Assembly (NCBI RefSeq): GCF_026262645.1
Contig: NZ_SHNO01000002.1
Coordinates: 1 to 64,000, forward strand
Source: Candidatus Marimicrobium litorale
GTDB lineage: Bacteria; Pseudomonadota; Gammaproteobacteria; Pseudomonadales; Halieaceae
Direction: 5' to 3'
DNA length: 64,000 nucleotides
Position 1 is the stretch's first letter; the number at the start of each line of letters is the position of its first letter. The position numbers and the translations under genes were made by a program. Of this stretch, positions 62,427 through 64,000 are shown in pieces. Under the pieces are notes generated by a model. The model saw only the letters and a list, made by a program, of their open reading frames with translations. It had not been told where the DNA came from and ran no database searches.

Positions 62427-63368
62427 ATGCATTTGAGAAAGCGAGTTTTGGTAACAGGTGGGGCGGGTTTTCTGGGTTCGCACCTGTGCCAGCGATTGGT
62501 TGAGCGGGGCGACGACGTATTGTGTGCGGATAACTTTTTCACCGGTACCAAGGACAATATTATCGACTTGACGGACAAGCCGAATTTTGAGTTGATGCGT
62601 CATGATGTGACATTTCCCCTCTACGTAGAAGTAGACGAAATTTATAATCTCGCTTGTCCCGCTTCACCGGTGCATTATCAGCACGATCCGGTGCAGACCA
62701 CAAAGACCAGTGTCCATGGCGCGATCAATATGCTGGGTCTTGCCAAGCGCACAGGCGCAAAGATATTTCAGGCCTCAACCAGTGAGGTTTATGGCGATCC
62801 TCAGATACACCCTCAACCTGAAAGCTACTGGGGTCATGTCAATCCAGTAGGTGAACGCTCCTGTTACGACGAGGGCAAGCGCTGTGCTGAGACGCTCTTT
62901 TTTGACTATCACAGACAGCATGGTCTGAATATCAAAGTAGCCAGAATATTCAACACCTACGGGCCCAAAATGCATCCCAACGATGGCCGGGTGGTGTCGA
63001 ATTTTATTATGCAGGCCCTCAGAGGAGATGCGATCACGATCTTTGGTGACGGCGATCAATCGCGGTCTTTTTGCTATGTTGACGATCTGATTGATGGTTT
63101 CCTTGCCTTGATGGATACCGATGACGCAGTGACCGGCCCCGTGAACCTTGGTAACCCGAATGAGTTCACGATTCTGGAGTTAGCGGAAAAAGTGATTGCC
63201 CTAACAGGTTCGAAATCTGAATTGGTCAACAATCCCCTGCCCAGCGATGATCCCCTGCAGCGCCAACCCAATATTGACGCGGCAAAGGCTTTGCTGGGCT
63301 GGGAACCCGGAATTCAGCTTGAGGAAGGGCTGAAAAGTACAATTGACTATTTTTCACGCATGCTCTGA
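62427..63368 (+). CDS. UDP-glucuronate decarboxylase (UDP-xylose synthase)
   Basis: The 313-residue SDR has [16 protein letters not shown] as the NAD motif, [34 protein letters not shown], a Ser in [16 protein letters not shown], and the catalytic YDEGKR (Y and K), which is diagnostic of UDP-xylose synthase. [22 protein letters not shown] and [14 protein letters not shown] complete the family pattern. It decarboxylates UDP-glucuronate to UDP-xylose. It converges on the UDP-glucose dehydrogenase gene, which makes its substrate. Confidence 0.94.
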   Translation: MHLRKRVLVTGGAGFLGSHLCQRLVERGDDVLCADNFFTGTKDNIIDLTDKPNFELMRHDVTFPLYVEVDEIYNLACPASPVHYQHDPVQTTKTSVHGAINMLGLAKRTGAKIFQASTSEVYGDPQIHPQPESYWGHVNPVGERSCYDEGKRCAETLFFDYHRQHGLNIKVARIFNTYGPKMHPNDGRVVSNFIMQALRGDAITIFGDGDQSRSFCYVDDLIDGFLALMDTDDAVTGPVNLGNPNEFTILELAEKVIALTGSKSELVNNPLPSDDPLQRQPNIDAAKALLGWEPGIQLEEGLKSTIDYFSRML

Positions 63369-63571
63369 GGTTGCGGCGCGCGCTCTAACGTCAGCGCGGT
63401 GGAGCGATGTATTTCGCACGCTTTCGCCTTTGTACAGTTGGCGTTACCCTGTTGTTCCAGATTTGTGTACACAAGGTGATTGTCTCGCCAACGATTGACG
63501 TGGCCTGCAAAAGTGAATGATTTGGCGCTGTCTAGGTAATGATCATTCGTCGTTGGTGGTCCCGTAGGCGC

Positions 63572-64000
63572 TTAACGCCCGACGCAGCTGTAGTGGAAGC
63601 CGTGAGATTGCACGCGACCCCTTTCGTACACGTTACGCAGGTCGATGAAAACGTCGCCGCTCATCAGGGATTTCACTTTACCGAGGTCGAGTCCTCGGTA
63701 AACGTTCCATTCCGTCATCAGCACTATGGCATCAGCGTCGGCGATAGTATCTTCAACGCTCTCCTGGTACTGGATGGCGTTGGGGAGTTCCTTGCGGGCC
63801 TCATCCATGCCCTGAGGATCATGGGCCTTGATGCAAGCGCCCTGCTCCAGCAGCGCGGGCAGAATAGTGAGCGAGGGCGCATCACGCATATCATCCGTTT
63901 CGGGCTTGAAGGTGAGTCCGAGAACGGCAATCGTTTTATTGGCCGCGCTGCCTCCCAGTGCCTGTTCAATCTTTTCCACCATGCGTCTCTTTTGCGCTGT
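63572..64000 (-). CDS. ugd: UDP-glucose 6-dehydrogenase, C-terminal part (truncated by the window)
   Basis: The reading frame stays open to the window edge, and continues through TAQKRRMVEKIEQAL. The part in view shows the third UDP-glucose dehydrogenase domain: IAVLGLTFKPETDDMRDAPSLTIL, the HDPQGMDEAR segment, and DAIVLMTEWNVYRGLDL. The N-terminal Rossmann and catalytic Cys are outside. The enzyme oxidises UDP-glucose to UDP-glucuronate, feeding the decarboxylase next door. Confidence 0.92.
   Translation of the reverse strand, partial: TAQKRRMVEKIEQALGGSAANKTIAVLGLTFKPETDDMRDAPSLTILPALLEQGACIKAHDPQGMDEARKELPNAIQYQESVEDTIADADAIVLMTEWNVYRGLDLGKVKSLMSGDVFIDLRNVYERGRVQSHGFHYSCVGR

Overview
The window is a chromosomal segment of a Gram-negative gammaproteobacterium. 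The block orn-queG-nnr-tsaE-amiB-mutL-miaA-hfq-hflX-hflK-hflC-DUF2065-hisZ-purA is the arrangement expected in Pseudomonas-like and Cellvibrionales-like genomes. Lipoprotein signals, LysM envelope proteins, a sulfatase next to a sulfotransferase, and UDP-xylose synthesis fit a marine member of the Halieaceae/OM60-type group. The taxon is inferred from gene order and protein style, not from a search. I saw no rRNA or tRNA gene, insertion sequence, phage or CRISPR array.

Region 1 (0.2-10 kb, minus strand) is an accessory cluster: two phytanoyl-CoA-dioxygenase-like enzymes, a class II aldolase/SDR fusion, a sulfotransferase, a SnoaL-like protein, a radical SAM/SPASM protein, a membrane-anchored sulfatase and an FkbM methyltransferase. 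Its first 5 kb look richer in A+T than the rest. It probably makes or remodels a sulfated, methylated or hydroxylated small molecule or glycan. Region 2 (10-16 kb) holds unrelated single genes: an exported unknown, a CBS protein, an M20 peptidase, a Kazal-like lipoprotein, a dicarboxylate symporter, an MBL hydrolase and a DUF2288 protein.

Region 3 (15.97-30.2 kb, minus strand) is the most interesting part. It is a tightly packed 13-gene operon with a recognisable promoter at its head. It encodes a TPR/TonB-C-like periplasmic protein, several lipoproteins, a membrane-anchored TPR protein, a PEGA-repeat protein ending in a cysteine-less FGE domain, a MotA/TolQ/ExbB proton channel, a divergent Hsp70-like protein with an FHA-like tail, two von Willebrand A proteins, and a LysM-carrying M48 metalloprotease. 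Each vWA protein has a single N-terminal membrane helix carrying an Asp and a shared CGFGA motif. That helix looks like the helix of ExbD/TolR/MotB, so I infer a proton-motive-force-driven envelope machine with vWA domains as the output. I do not recognise it as a named system.

Region 4 (30.3-47 kb) contains a thioesterase, gamma-glutamyltransferase, pdxH, cinA, a NUDIX hydrolase, an iron alcohol dehydrogenase, cysH, asnS, an RNase II-family exonuclease, a PhoH/PIN ATPase and psd, many in divergent pairs. Region 5 (46.5-62.4 kb) is the conserved housekeeping block, and hfq-hflX-hflK-hflC probably form one functional group. The window ends with a UDP-glucuronate decarboxylase converging on a truncated UDP-glucose dehydrogenase, which together make UDP-xylose. 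Several genes use TTG or GTG starts (hflX, pdxH, the NUDIX gene, the symporter, cysH), and starts were chosen from ribosome-binding sites and family length.
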